From an uncultured Clostridia bacterium (GTDB lineage Bacteria; Bacillota; Clostridia; Oscillospirales; Acutalibacteraceae), in assembly GCA_945971755.1 (NCBI GenBank), contig CAMFPJ010000042.1, forward strand, positions 1 through 11,018: 11,018 bases of DNA, given 5' to 3'. A model generated the notes under the pieces. The model did no database searches. It had not been told where the DNA came from and saw nothing but the letters and a program-made list of their open reading frames with translations. Positions 1-7,555 of this stretch are shown here, piece after piece; within the stretch, counting starts at the first letter, position 1, and the number at the start of each line of letters is the position of its first letter. The position numbers were made by a program, and so were the translations under genes.

Positions 1-1968
1 CCCGAATTCTTCTTCTGAAATCACTTTGACCCCAAGTTCATTTGCCTTTTTCAGTTTTGAACCTGCTGCCTCTCCTGCCAAAACGTAAGTTGTTTTCTTT
101 GACACAGAGGAAGCGGCTTTTCCGCCGTAAGATTCAATTATCTCCTGTGCCTCATTTCGGGTAAAGTTTGTAAGAGTACCTGTAAGAACAAAGGTCATAC
201 CTTCAAAACGGTTATCTTTTATTTCACGCTGACTTTCCATATTAAGACCGAATTCTTTAAGTTTTGAAATCATCTGTTTGGTCTGTTCAAGTGAAAAGAA
301 TTCAATTACGGAATCAGCCATAACTTCGCCAAATCCGTCTATGGTTAAAATTTCTTCTTTTGATGCGTTCATAATATTATCAAGGGTGCCGAATTTATCT
401 GTTAACAATTTCGAAGCCTTTTGACCTATATGACGTATGCCAAATGCAAACAACAGCCTTGATAAATCATTCTGTTTTGACTTCTCAACTGCATTTCGAA
501 TATTATCGGCACTCTTTTTTCCCATACCCTCAAGCTGCGAAATCTTTTCGTAATCAAGACGGTAAATATCAGAAATTTTGCCTATTAAGCCCTGATTCAC
601 AAATGTTTCAACAACTGCATCTCCAAGGCCGTCAATGTCCATGGCGTCTCTTGAGCAAAAATGAATTAAAACTCTCAAAAGCTGTGCCGGACAGTCAGGG
701 TTATCACATCTCACAGCCGACTCACCCTCTTCACGAAAGACAGGTGCACCGCAGGACGGACAGTTTTTCGGGTATTCAAACGGTACTGAATCTTTGCAGT
801 GAGCAACTACCGAAACAACCTCAGGTATGATGTCTCCCGCTTTTCGAATTAAAACGGTGTCGCCTATTCTTATATCTTTTTCCTTAATGAAATCTTCATT
901 ATTAAGAGTTGCACGGCTGACGGTTGTTCCCGCCAAAATTACAGGTGAAAAAATACCTGTGGGAGTTAAAACGCCCGTTCTTCCTACATTGATTTCAACG
1001 TCAAGGAGAGTTGTTTCCTTTTCTTCGGGAGGATATTTCCAAGCAAGCGCCCATCTGGGTACTTTAGCTGTTGAACCGAGGACTTCACGCTGTGAAAAAT
1101 CATCCACCTTAATAACAGCGCCGTCAATATCAAAAGGCAATGTATATCTTATGCTGCCTATTCGGTCAATTTCCTTTAACACGTCACCGATATTGTCAAA
1201 TTTAGTAAAGAACGGGACCGTCTTGAAACCAAGTTCTTTAATATATTCCAGTGATTCAAAGTGACTGTTAAGCTCTTTACCCTCAATTTGCTGAATGTTA
1301 AACACAAAAATATCAAGATTACGTTTTGAAGTTATTTTGGGGTCTTTTTGTCTGAGACTGCCTGCTGCCGCATTACGTGGGTTTTTGAATAATTTTTCAC
1401 CGTTAATTTCCTGTTCTTCAACAATCTTGTAAAACACATTGCGAGGCATATAAACCTCACCTCTGACCTCAATAAAAGGTACATCTTTTTTTAGTCTTAA
1501 AGGAATTGATTTGACAGTTCTTAAATTTGCAGTAATATCTTCTCCAACATTACCGTCACCTCTTGTTGAACCCCTTGTAAATACGCCGTTTACATATTCA
1601 AGAGAAACCGACAATCCATCGATTTTGGGTTCAACTACATAACTTACATTTTTTACGGTGTCGGTAACTCTTCTGTTAAAATCTTCAACTTCAGAAATGT
1701 CAAAAGCGTCTTGCAGACTTTCCATTTTAACGGTGTGAACAACCTTTTCAAACTGCCCGTCAGCTTGACCGCCTACACGGTGTGTTGGCGAATCGGGAGT
1801 CAGCAATTCAGGGTATGCTTCTTCAATACTGACAAGCTCACGCATCAGCATATCATATTCAAAGTCTGAAATATCATTTTCATTTTCAACATAATACCTG
1901 AAAATATGATGATTCAATTCTTTTCTTAGCTCTTCTGCACGGGCTTTTTTGATTTCAAAATCAGTCAC
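1..1968 (-). CDS. ligA: NAD-dependent DNA ligase LigA (last few C-terminal residues missing)
   Basis: LigA seals single-strand nicks in duplex DNA during replication and repair, using NAD+ to adenylate its active-site lysine. 656 codons are present and the frame is open to the window edge; the family is usually about 650-680 residues, so only a handful are lost. Visible in order: the NAD-binding Ia region ending ISDFEYD (residues 33-39), the adenylation motif KIDG with nucleophile Lys115, a four-cysteine zinc finger (Cys403, 406, 421, 426; CPSC...CDNPDC), a helix-hairpin-helix region with DGLGD and GMGKKSADNI, and a C-terminal BRCT domain from about residue 586 (FVLTGTL, ending ISEEEFG). The start is GTG at 1968, chosen because AAGGAGAG lies 7 nt upstream and the family N-terminus begins there. 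It is divergent from the membrane gene at 2032. Identity is very secure. Confidence 0.97.
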   Translation of the reverse strand, partial: MTDFEIKKARAEELRKELNHHIFRYYVENENDISDFEYDMLMRELVSIEEAYPELLTPDSPTHRVGGQADGQFEKVVHTVKMESLQDAFDISEVEDFNRRVTDTVKNVSYVVEPKIDGLSVSLEYVNGVFTRGSTRGDGNVGEDITANLRTVKSIPLRLKKDVPFIEVRGEVYMPRNVFYKIVEEQEINGEKLFKNPRNAAAGSLRQKDPKITSKRNLDIFVFNIQQIEGKELNSHFESLEYIKELGFKTVPFFTKFDNIGDVLKEIDRIGSIRYTLPFDIDGAVIKVDDFSQREVLGSTAKVPRWALAWKYPPEEKETTLLDVEINVGRTGVLTPTGIFSPVILAGTTVSRATLNNEDFIKEKDIRIGDTVLIRKAGDIIPEVVSVVAHCKDSVPFEYPKNCPSCGAPVFREEGESAVRCDNPDCPAQLLRVLIHFCSRDAMDIDGLGDAVVETFVNQGLIGKISDIYRLDYEKISQLEGMGKKSADNIRNAVEKSKQNDLSRLLFAFGIRHIGQKASKLLTDKFGTLDNIMNASKEEILTIDGFGEVMADSVIEFFSLEQTKQMISKLKEFGLNMESQREIKDNRFEGMTFVLTGTLTNFTRNEAQEIIESYGGKAASSVSKKTTYVLAGEAAGSKLKKANELGVKVISEEEFG

Positions 1969-2016
1969 CGATTTTCTCTCCTTAAAGATAAATAAATAGA
2001 TATTTTTGGGTAAAAT

Positions 2017-2029
2017 AATCACGGTGATT
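2017..2029. promoter_or_regulatory. Small inverted repeat over the ribosome binding site of the 2032 gene
   Basis: AATCAC-G-GTGATT is a perfect 6+6 dyad with a 1-base centre, in the 63-bp gap between the divergent ligA and membrane-protein genes. Its right arm contains the GGTGA that serves as the ribosome binding site for the gene at 2032. It could be an operator or simply an AT-rich coincidence. I could not assign clear -35/-10 boxes for either divergent gene in this gap. Confidence 0.3.
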
Positions 2030-2031
2030 TT

Positions 2032-2463
2032 ATGAAAAAAATCGGAATTTATTTTTCCGTATTCTTATTTGGTTGCATATTCTACCCAATTATAGAAATC
2101 AGCACAAGAGGCTACACACATTGGTCAATGGCTTTTACCGGAGGCGCGGCATTTCTTTCATTTTATATTATTAACACTTACCTCAAAGACAAGTCATCTT
2201 TTATTCGTGCAGCTTTCGGTATGTTTTCCGTTGTGGCGCTTGAATTAACAGTCGGACTTATCGTAAACAGAGTATTCCAAATGAATGTTTGGGATTATTC
2301 AGGAATGAAATACAACTTATTCGGGCAAATATCATTAGCTTTTTCTGCTTGCTGGTATTTAGTTTCGTTTATGTCGTTTTGCCTGTTTGACATTGCAGAT
2401 TTTATTCTGTCACAGCTGAAATTCTCCATACAAGAACGCCGTGGCTTGGCACTTGACCGCTGA
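2032..2463 (+). CDS. Putative ABC-transporter type IV permease-like membrane protein (CmpB/DUF1113-like)
   Basis: A 143-residue integral membrane protein of unknown function. Hydrophobic segments lie at about residues 4-24, 33-50, 58-81 and 99-127, consistent with four transmembrane helices. The phrases RGYTHWSM (26-33), VGLIVNRVF (74-82) and WDYSG followed by NLFGQISL (87-102) resemble the Clostridia proteins annotated as putative ABC transporter permease (CmpB/PF06541-like); that name does not prove transport. No ATPase or binding protein is adjacent, so a transport partner cannot be named. The start ATG has a modest GGTGA 4 nt upstream. The last 20 residues (basic and polar, QERRGLALDR) are encoded antisense to the 3' end of the GH27 gene, a 62-bp tail-to-tail overlap. 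It is the only plus-strand gene in the window. The family assignment is from memory of the motif pattern. Confidence 0.75.
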   Translation: MKKIGIYFSVFLFGCIFYPIIEISTRGYTHWSMAFTGGAAFLSFYIINTYLKDKSSFIRAAFGMFSVVALELTVGLIVNRVFQMNVWDYSGMKYNLFGQISLAFSACWYLVSFMSFCLFDIADFILSQLKFSIQERRGLALDR

Positions 2464-4135
2464 TTTCATTTGAAGTTTCAAATGTTTCCCCGCTCCAAAG
2501 TTCTTTGCAAACATATTTATCTGCTTTCGGTAAAGTAACATCTACTATGTTTTGAATTTCTTCAACAGTATAAGACATATTTGACTTACCAAGACCCTTA
2601 TTGAAGAAGCACAATGCAACTTCGTTATTCTCAAGAGGCTTAACAAGAACATCTGTTAATGCGTTTGTTTTTGCTCTTACACACTGAATACCGCGCTTAT
2701 CTTGGTCAATTGCTATTACGTCTTTATTGGTAAGAATTTTCAAAATTCTGTTTTCTTTATCAACTGTTCCGTCAGGATTTACAAACTTACGAATGTCATT
2801 ACCGAGAATTAACGGCGAAGCCATCATGGACCAAAGAGTAAAGTGAGACTTATTTTCTTCAAACGATAAATTGCCGTTGCCTACTTCAAGCATATCAGGG
2901 TCATTAAACGCACCCGGACGGGCATATTTATTAAGTCTTACATTTATTTCGTAAATACTGAGAATAGAAGCCCAGCTCGGGAAAATATCAAATGTAGTAC
3001 GCCAGATATTACCTGCGCTGCCGCCCCATTTCCAAGGTTTGTTTTTACCCCATTCGCAAATAGAAAATACAATTTTCTTTTCAGGAGCACCGTTTTTCTC
3101 AGCGTATTCTTTTGTTGCACGTTTAAGCTCTTTACCCATTCTTTCATAAAGAAGTGCGGCACTGTCCATTTCAGAGCCAACGGGGTTTGTAAGTGAAACT
3201 GTGTTTACGCCTTTTTTAAGATCAATAAGAATTTGATGTCTGCCCTCTCTTGAATAGGCTTTATTCTCGGGAACAAGAATTTCATACTTTTCTTTTCCGT
3301 TAACAGTCGCAATACAGTATTTTGCATCGCTGTCATATTTCTTCAAAACAATAGTAAATACATATTTACCATCTGACGGAGCTTCAACATTATTAAAAGT
3401 AATTGTACCTATTCCGCTGCAAAGACCTTTAACGTAAGAGTTACCGTTATCTTCAAAAACAACTTTTGCTTCACCTGAAAGAACTGCATCAGCAGCCTTA
3501 TAGACTATTTCTCCGTCAATACCGTTACCGCTCAAGGTAATACTGTCAATATATGGAGCGGCGGTCGGCAACTGAACATTGTGGCAGTAATCATATTTGA
3601 AATATTCTACGCCCCATTCTGCAAAAGTGTCAGCATCAATCCTCTCATTATTCAGTGAAGCAGGCAGGTCTTCACAGGTAAGTGTGCCGTTCGATGAGTA
3701 AATTCCAAGTTTAAGTCCCAAAGCATTTACTTCATCTACAAGCCATTTAATACCGTGGGAGAAAGTACTGAGATCACCTTGAAGTTTGCCGTTTTCATCC
3801 CTCATTGACGACTGCCAACAGTCATCAATATTTATGTAAACATACCCTGCGTCTGCAAGGCCTGATTTCTTTACTGCCTTTGCAATATCAAGAATTACAT
3901 TTTCATCAATCTTATTTCTGAAACAATTCCAGCTGGACCAACCCATAGGTGGCGTAAGGCAAGTTCCGTTATCATAGGGTAAATCATTTTTATAGTTTCT
4001 GTGAAGGCTTGCGATTTTCTTTTTTGCTTCACATCTTGGGCAAATGTCCTTTTTCTTAAGATAAGCAACTGTTCCGGTAGCAGCGGCACTTACTGCTGCC
4101 GCAAAACTCGTAAAAACTAATAATGTCTTTTTCAT
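2402..4135 (-). CDS. GH27 alpha-galactosidase, membrane-anchored or secreted, with an inserted beta-rich domain
   Basis: Predicted to release terminal alpha-galactose from oligo- or polysaccharides (melibiose/raffinose type) by retaining hydrolysis. Numbering from the chosen start (577 residues): an N-terminal hydrophobic segment at about 4-26 (signal peptide or uncleaved anchor), a Lys-rich stretch with CPRC, then the GH27 barrel beginning LTPPMGWSSWN at about 60. INIDDCW (102-108), the nucleophile motif YFKYDYC (Asp182) and the acid/base motif WRTTFDI (Asp383) are all present, followed by FNDPDMLEVG and a C-terminal beta domain. Between the two catalytic aspartates, residues about 187-329 form an extra beta-rich module resembling a CBM35/CBM6-type carbohydrate-binding domain. 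I start at 4135, not at the in-frame ATG at 4147, because GAGGTG sits 4 nt before 4135 and overlaps the upstream codons. No sugar transporter is adjacent. Substrate range is inferred from family only. Confidence 0.92.
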   Translation of the reverse strand: MKKTLLVFTSFAAAVSAAATGTVAYLKKKDICPRCEAKKKIASLHRNYKNDLPYDNGTCLTPPMGWSSWNCFRNKIDENVILDIAKAVKKSGLADAGYVYINIDDCWQSSMRDENGKLQGDLSTFSHGIKWLVDEVNALGLKLGIYSSNGTLTCEDLPASLNNERIDADTFAEWGVEYFKYDYCHNVQLPTAAPYIDSITLSGNGIDGEIVYKAADAVLSGEAKVVFEDNGNSYVKGLCSGIGTITFNNVEAPSDGKYVFTIVLKKYDSDAKYCIATVNGKEKYEILVPENKAYSREGRHQILIDLKKGVNTVSLTNPVGSEMDSAALLYERMGKELKRATKEYAEKNGAPEKKIVFSICEWGKNKPWKWGGSAGNIWRTTFDIFPSWASILSIYEINVRLNKYARPGAFNDPDMLEVGNGNLSFEENKSHFTLWSMMASPLILGNDIRKFVNPDGTVDKENRILKILTNKDVIAIDQDKRGIQCVRAKTNALTDVLVKPLENNEVALCFFNKGLGKSNMSYTVEEIQNIVDVTLPKADKYVCKELWSGETFETSNEISGQVPSHGVLVWRISAVTE

Positions 4136-4147
4136 AAAACACCTCAT

Positions 4148-4188
4148 AAAAAACAGGTCAGACGGTGCACGGCATCACATCTGACCTG
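4148..4188 (-). terminator. Intrinsic terminator of the rpiR-cmk-plsC-ispH/S1 operon
   Basis: Read on the minus strand, CAGGTCAGA (4188-4180) pairs perfectly with TCTGACCTG (4162-4154) and is followed at once by six T residues (4153-4148). The 17-base loop can itself form a 5-bp inner stem (4172-4176 with 4164-4168, one G-T wobble). It lies 22 bases after the S1 stop codon and ends 3 bases before the GAGGTG of the GH27 gene. This is a textbook rho-independent terminator. Confidence 0.9.
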
Positions 4189-4209
4189 AGCATTTTGAAC
4201 TAATGCCAA

Positions 4210-6237
4210 TTATTCTTCTGCTGCCTCTTCTACAGGCATTTCTTCAGCAACTGTTTCCTCAACAGGAGCTTCTTCTACAGGGGTTTCCTCTGCAGGAACC
4301 TCAACTTCCTCAATTGCGGGAGGGTCAAGAAGTGCTTTGATTGAAAGGCTAACGCGTTTCTTATCAAAGTCAATTTCCATAATCTTTGCTTTAACGATGT
4401 CACCGACTTTAAGAACTTCAGCGGGTGTACCGATGTGCTTGTAAGAAATTTGTGAAATATGGATAAGTCCGTCAACACCGGGAATAACCTGTGCGAATGC
4501 ACCGAATGATGTAAGGCTCACAACCTTGCAATCAACAACAGCATCAACCGGATAGTCACGCTTAAGAATTTCCCACGGATTATCTTCAATCTTTTTATAA
4601 CCGAGAGAGATTTTCTTATTTTCAGTATCAAGAGCTTTAACGTAAACCTCAACTGTATCTCCAACATTAACAACTTCTGACGGATGTTTAATTCTTGTCC
4701 AGGAAAGCTCAGAAATATGAATCATACCGTCAACACCGCCAAGGTCCACGAATGCACCGTAGTTTGTAAGACTTCTGACTGTGCCTGTGTATGTATTGCC
4801 CTCGGCAACTGTGCTCCAGAAAGCGTTTTCAATTTCTTTACGCTTTGCAGACGCAACCTCACGGATTGAACCAACAACTCTTCTTCTGTTTTTATCAACT
4901 TCAATAATTTTGAATTCAACATTTGTGCCGACTAATTCTTCAAGGCTGTCATTTCTGTGAGCCTTAGCAAGCGAAGCGGGAACAAAAACTCTAATGGCGC
5001 CGCTTTGTACAAAAACACCTTTGTTGTCACCGACAATTCCTGTAACCTTACCTTCACGGACAGTATCATCAGATTCAAGGTTTTCCCAAATAGCACCTCT
5101 ATCAGCAAGACGCTTTGAAAGTTTCATTGTGCCTTCAACGTCATTTGTTGACATAATAATAAGTTTAATATCATCGCCAACCTTAAGCTCATCTTTTGGG
5201 TTAGCTGTAGGATCGTCACTGTACTCATCAAACGGAACGTAACCTGCGTGTTTCCTACCGGGAATCTCTACCTGAATTTCTGTGTTAGTAAATCCAACCA
5301 CTGTGCCAACAACATATTTGCTGTTACTCTCCTGCTCATATGATTCCTCAAGCAACTGCTCAAAATCATCCATTTGATTTACTTCTTTTACATTTTCGGA
5401 CATTGTGTTTATTACCTCCTTAATTATACTGTCGGGAGTTGATGCACCCGCAGTAACGCCTATTGACTCGATTCCGCTAAAGTCTATGTCCAAAAGCTCA
5501 GTAGCGGTTTCTATCAAATAAGTCGGGCAGTGGGGCTCGCAAACTGCTTTGAGCTTATCAGTGTTTGAACTTGTCCTGCCGCCTATTATTATCATAGCGT
5601 CGTTTTTCTTTGACAATAACAGAGCTTCTGCCTGTCTTTCTTCGGTCGCATTACATATTGTATCAAAAATTATTGCATTTGTACATAGTAAATTTGCAAT
5701 TTCTACACATTTTTTCCACTCTTTTGTACTAAATGTTGTCTGTGAAAGCATAATTATATGCTCATTTTTTAATGAAGTATTGCAATTAAGTAAATTTTCA
5801 AGTTCTTGTGCTGAATTAAAAGTAAAAGATTCACCCTTCGCCCTGCTTCTGATACCTATAACTTCAGGGTGATTTTTATCGCCTGCAATTAAAAGCGGAG
5901 AATTGTCCGCTGTATTTTTTAGAACTATTTTATGAATTTTTTTTACAAACGGACAAGCCAAGTCAATAAACTTAATCTCGTTTTTTTCACAGTACTCGGG
6001 AATAGTAGCTTCAACACCGTGAGTACGCAAAACAACTGTTGTCCCGCCTTTATGGTCGGTAATATCGCTGATAATATCAACGCCTTTTTCCTTAAAATAG
6101 TTCACAACCTGCGGGTTATGAATGATAGGTCCGAGTGTGCAAACCTTTTCTCCGTTGTTTACTAAGTCTTCAAGTGTTTTTACGGCTCTGTCAACTCCAA
6201 AGCAAAAGCCGGCAGTTTTTGCTAACGTAATTTTCAC
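4210..6237 (-). CDS. ispH-rpsA: Bifunctional HMB-PP reductase (IspH/LytB) fused to ribosomal protein S1
   Basis: A 675-residue fusion. Residues 1-278 are IspH, the [4Fe-4S] enzyme that makes IPP and DMAPP in the last step of the MEP isoprenoid pathway. The cluster cysteines Cys12, Cys95 and Cys195 are present, with His40, His123, Glu125 (NHPEV) and the SSNT substrate motif (223-226). Residues about 305-640 carry four S1 RNA-binding domains (about 307-376, 393-462, 481-550, 564-635), the last two of canonical S1 type (YGAFVDLGGVDGMIHISEL; FGAFAQVIPGVDGLIHISQI), then a Glu/Pro/Val-rich acidic tail (642-675). The fused form is known in Clostridia. The start is GTG at 6237, inside the plsC stop (GTGA overlap), with GGAGG 7 nt upstream. 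A perfect AAGGAGG lies inside the frame before Met279 (5403), so S1 may also be made alone. Confidence 0.95.
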   Translation of the reverse strand: MKITLAKTAGFCFGVDRAVKTLEDLVNNGEKVCTLGPIIHNPQVVNYFKEKGVDIISDITDHKGGTTVVLRTHGVEATIPEYCEKNEIKFIDLACPFVKKIHKIVLKNTADNSPLLIAGDKNHPEVIGIRSRAKGESFTFNSAQELENLLNCNTSLKNEHIIMLSQTTFSTKEWKKCVEIANLLCTNAIIFDTICNATEERQAEALLLSKKNDAMIIIGGRTSSNTDKLKAVCEPHCPTYLIETATELLDIDFSGIESIGVTAGASTPDSIIKEVINTMSENVKEVNQMDDFEQLLEESYEQESNSKYVVGTVVGFTNTEIQVEIPGRKHAGYVPFDEYSDDPTANPKDELKVGDDIKLIIMSTNDVEGTMKLSKRLADRGAIWENLESDDTVREGKVTGIVGDNKGVFVQSGAIRVFVPASLAKAHRNDSLEELVGTNVEFKIIEVDKNRRRVVGSIREVASAKRKEIENAFWSTVAEGNTYTGTVRSLTNYGAFVDLGGVDGMIHISELSWTRIKHPSEVVNVGDTVEVYVKALDTENKKISLGYKKIEDNPWEILKRDYPVDAVVDCKVVSLTSFGAFAQVIPGVDGLIHISQISYKHIGTPAEVLKVGDIVKAKIMEIDFDKKRVSLSIKALLDPPAIEEVEVPAEETPVEEAPVEETVAEEMPVEEAAEE
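5403..5421 (-). promoter_or_regulatory. Internal ribosome binding site and start codon at the IspH/S1 junction
   Basis: On the minus strand AAGGAGG (5421-5415) is followed after 11 nt by ATG (5403-5401), in frame with the fusion, where the protein reads IIKEVINTMSENVKE. This is exactly the boundary between a normal-length IspH (278 residues) and the S1 part. Starting here would give a free 397-residue S1 protein. The Shine-Dalgarno match is as strong as any in the window; the 11-nt spacing is slightly long. Confidence 0.6.
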
Positions 6238-6875
6238 TTACACTCCTCCCAAAGAGAAGTAATTCTGTCCATAATAAGTTTTGCGGCAGCTTTGTTTTCT
6301 TTTGATTTTCCGCCTTCCGTAAATCCAAGTTCCGAATTTGGAATAACCGTTCCTATATTAACAACTACCTTAGTTCCTTGTTTTTCCTGTTTTTCAATAT
6401 ATATTGCAACGGGAACAACATCTGCTCTTGTTGCTCTTGCAATATATCCAACGCCTGATTTTGCCTGTTTGGGCGTACCGTCAGGTGAACGTGTTCCCTC
6501 AGGAAAAATGCAAAGCACTTCACCCCTGCGAACAAGCTCAATACTGTAATTCACAGCGTCCATGTCCCCTATTCCTCTTACAACAGGAAAGGCGTTAAGG
6601 TGAATAATTGCCTTTGCCATTATGGGATTCTCGAAAAGTTCCTTCTTGGCAATATAGTGAAACAGTCTGTCTGAAGACAAGCCGATAAACATAGGGTCAA
6701 GTGCGGAAACATGGTTGGAAGCAATGATAAATCCGCCTTTTCTTTGAAGGTTTTCCTGACCTCTGAATTCCACTTTGAATTTTGTTTTACAAAGCAAACT
6801 GCAAATCGGTCTTATTTTGTCGAGCATCTTATAATTATGAAATTTTGAATAGTCAAAATTTACGCTTTTAGCCAT
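6234..6875 (-). CDS. plsC: 1-acyl-sn-glycerol-3-phosphate acyltransferase PlsC
   Basis: Transfers a second acyl chain to lysophosphatidic acid to make phosphatidic acid, at the cytoplasmic face of the membrane. 213 residues, typical of the short Bacillota form. The catalytic NHxxxxD motif is NHVSALD (54-60), the substrate motif is FPEGTRSPDG (124-133), and VVPVAIY (153-159) matches the last conserved block. There is no strong transmembrane helix; moderately hydrophobic stretches flank the motifs. I start at ATG 6875 (MAKSVNF) because GAGGAG sits 7 nt before it; an in-frame TTG at 6890 lies within that ribosome binding site region and is unlikely to be used. The start overlaps the end of cmk by 8 nt and the stop overlaps the ispH GTG by 4 nt, so translation is probably coupled on both sides. 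Specific acyl donor (acyl-ACP or acyl-CoA) cannot be read from sequence. Confidence 0.93.
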   Translation of the reverse strand: MAKSVNFDYSKFHNYKMLDKIRPICSLLCKTKFKVEFRGQENLQRKGGFIIASNHVSALDPMFIGLSSDRLFHYIAKKELFENPIMAKAIIHLNAFPVVRGIGDMDAVNYSIELVRRGEVLCIFPEGTRSPDGTPKQAKSGVGYIARATRADVVPVAIYIEKQEKQGTKVVVNIGTVIPNSELGFTEGGKSKENKAAAKLIMDRITSLWEECK

Positions 6876-7539
6876 TTGTTTTCTCCTCAATTATTGAAAT
6901 AACTTTTGCGACTGACTCCTCTAATGTGTATCCCGTTGTATTGAACACGACAGAATCTTCAGCAGGCTTGAGAGGTGCAATTTCACGGTGTGAATCCTGA
7001 TAGTCACGTTTGATTAAGTCGTCTAAAACATCTTCATATTTAACATCAGAGCCTTTTTCTTTGAGTTCCTTATACCGTCTCATAGCTCTTTCTTCAGGGT
7101 CGGCAGTAAGGAAAATTTTAACCTGAGCATTAGGAAGAACAACTGTGCCAATATCTCTGCCATCCATAAGACAATTATTCTTCTTAGCAATATCTCTCTG
7201 TAAGTCAAAAAGAAATGCTCGAACCGCAGGAATAGCAGATACATTTGAAGCAGCCATTGAAGCATCAGGAGTTCTTATTTCAACAGAAACATCATCACCG
7301 TTTAAGAGCACATGCTGAACACCGTCAATAAACTTAAGTTCCACAGAAATTTCAGGCAACAGAGACGAAACACCGTCTGCGTTTTTTGTATCAATTCCAT
7401 TTCTGAGAGCATAAACTCCTACAGCCCTGTAAAGAGCGCCTGTATCAACATAAATATATCCGAGCTTTGCAGCAGCACCTTTTGCTACTGTGCTCTTACC
7501 TGCACCTGCAGGTCCGTCAATCGCAACATTTACTGACAT
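6868..7539 (-). CDS. cmk: Cytidylate kinase (CMP/dCMP kinase)
   Basis: Phosphorylates CMP and dCMP to the diphosphates using ATP, recycling nucleotides released by RNA turnover and phospholipid synthesis. 223 residues, normal for the family. The Walker A loop is GPAGAGKST (9-17). DTGALYRA (32-39) is the CMP-binding strand-helix, DGRDIGT (126-132) is the family signature, FLTADPEERAMRR (143-155) covers the lid start, and RDYQDSHREIAPLKPAEDSVVFNT (178-201 region) is the conserved C-terminal block. ATG start at 7539 with AAAGGAGA 7 nt upstream. It sits 16 nt after the flavoprotein gene and overlaps plsC by 8 nt. Linkage of cmk to rpsA or plsC is common in bacteria, so this is an ancestral housekeeping cluster and not a special assembly. 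Confidence 0.96.
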   Translation of the reverse strand: MSVNVAIDGPAGAGKSTVAKGAAAKLGYIYVDTGALYRAVGVYALRNGIDTKNADGVSSLLPEISVELKFIDGVQHVLLNGDDVSVEIRTPDASMAASNVSAIPAVRAFLFDLQRDIAKKNNCLMDGRDIGTVVLPNAQVKIFLTADPEERAMRRYKELKEKGSDVKYEDVLDDLIKRDYQDSHREIAPLKPAEDSVVFNTTGYTLEESVAKVISIIEEKTNG

Positions 7540-7555
7540 AATAAATCTCCTTTGT

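Noticed and set aside
444..1264. Two plus-strand open frames of 128 and 145 codons
   Set aside because: They lie antisense inside ligA, whose motifs and family length are clear, and their translations resemble no protein family.
4684..6165. Several plus-strand open frames of 61-107 codons
   Set aside because: All are antisense shadows of the IspH-S1 fusion, with no ribosome binding site pattern or recognisable domain.
4210..6237. IspH-S1 fusion as a frameshift or assembly error
   Set aside because: The frame is continuous with sensible residues across the joint, and the fusion is already known in Clostridia.
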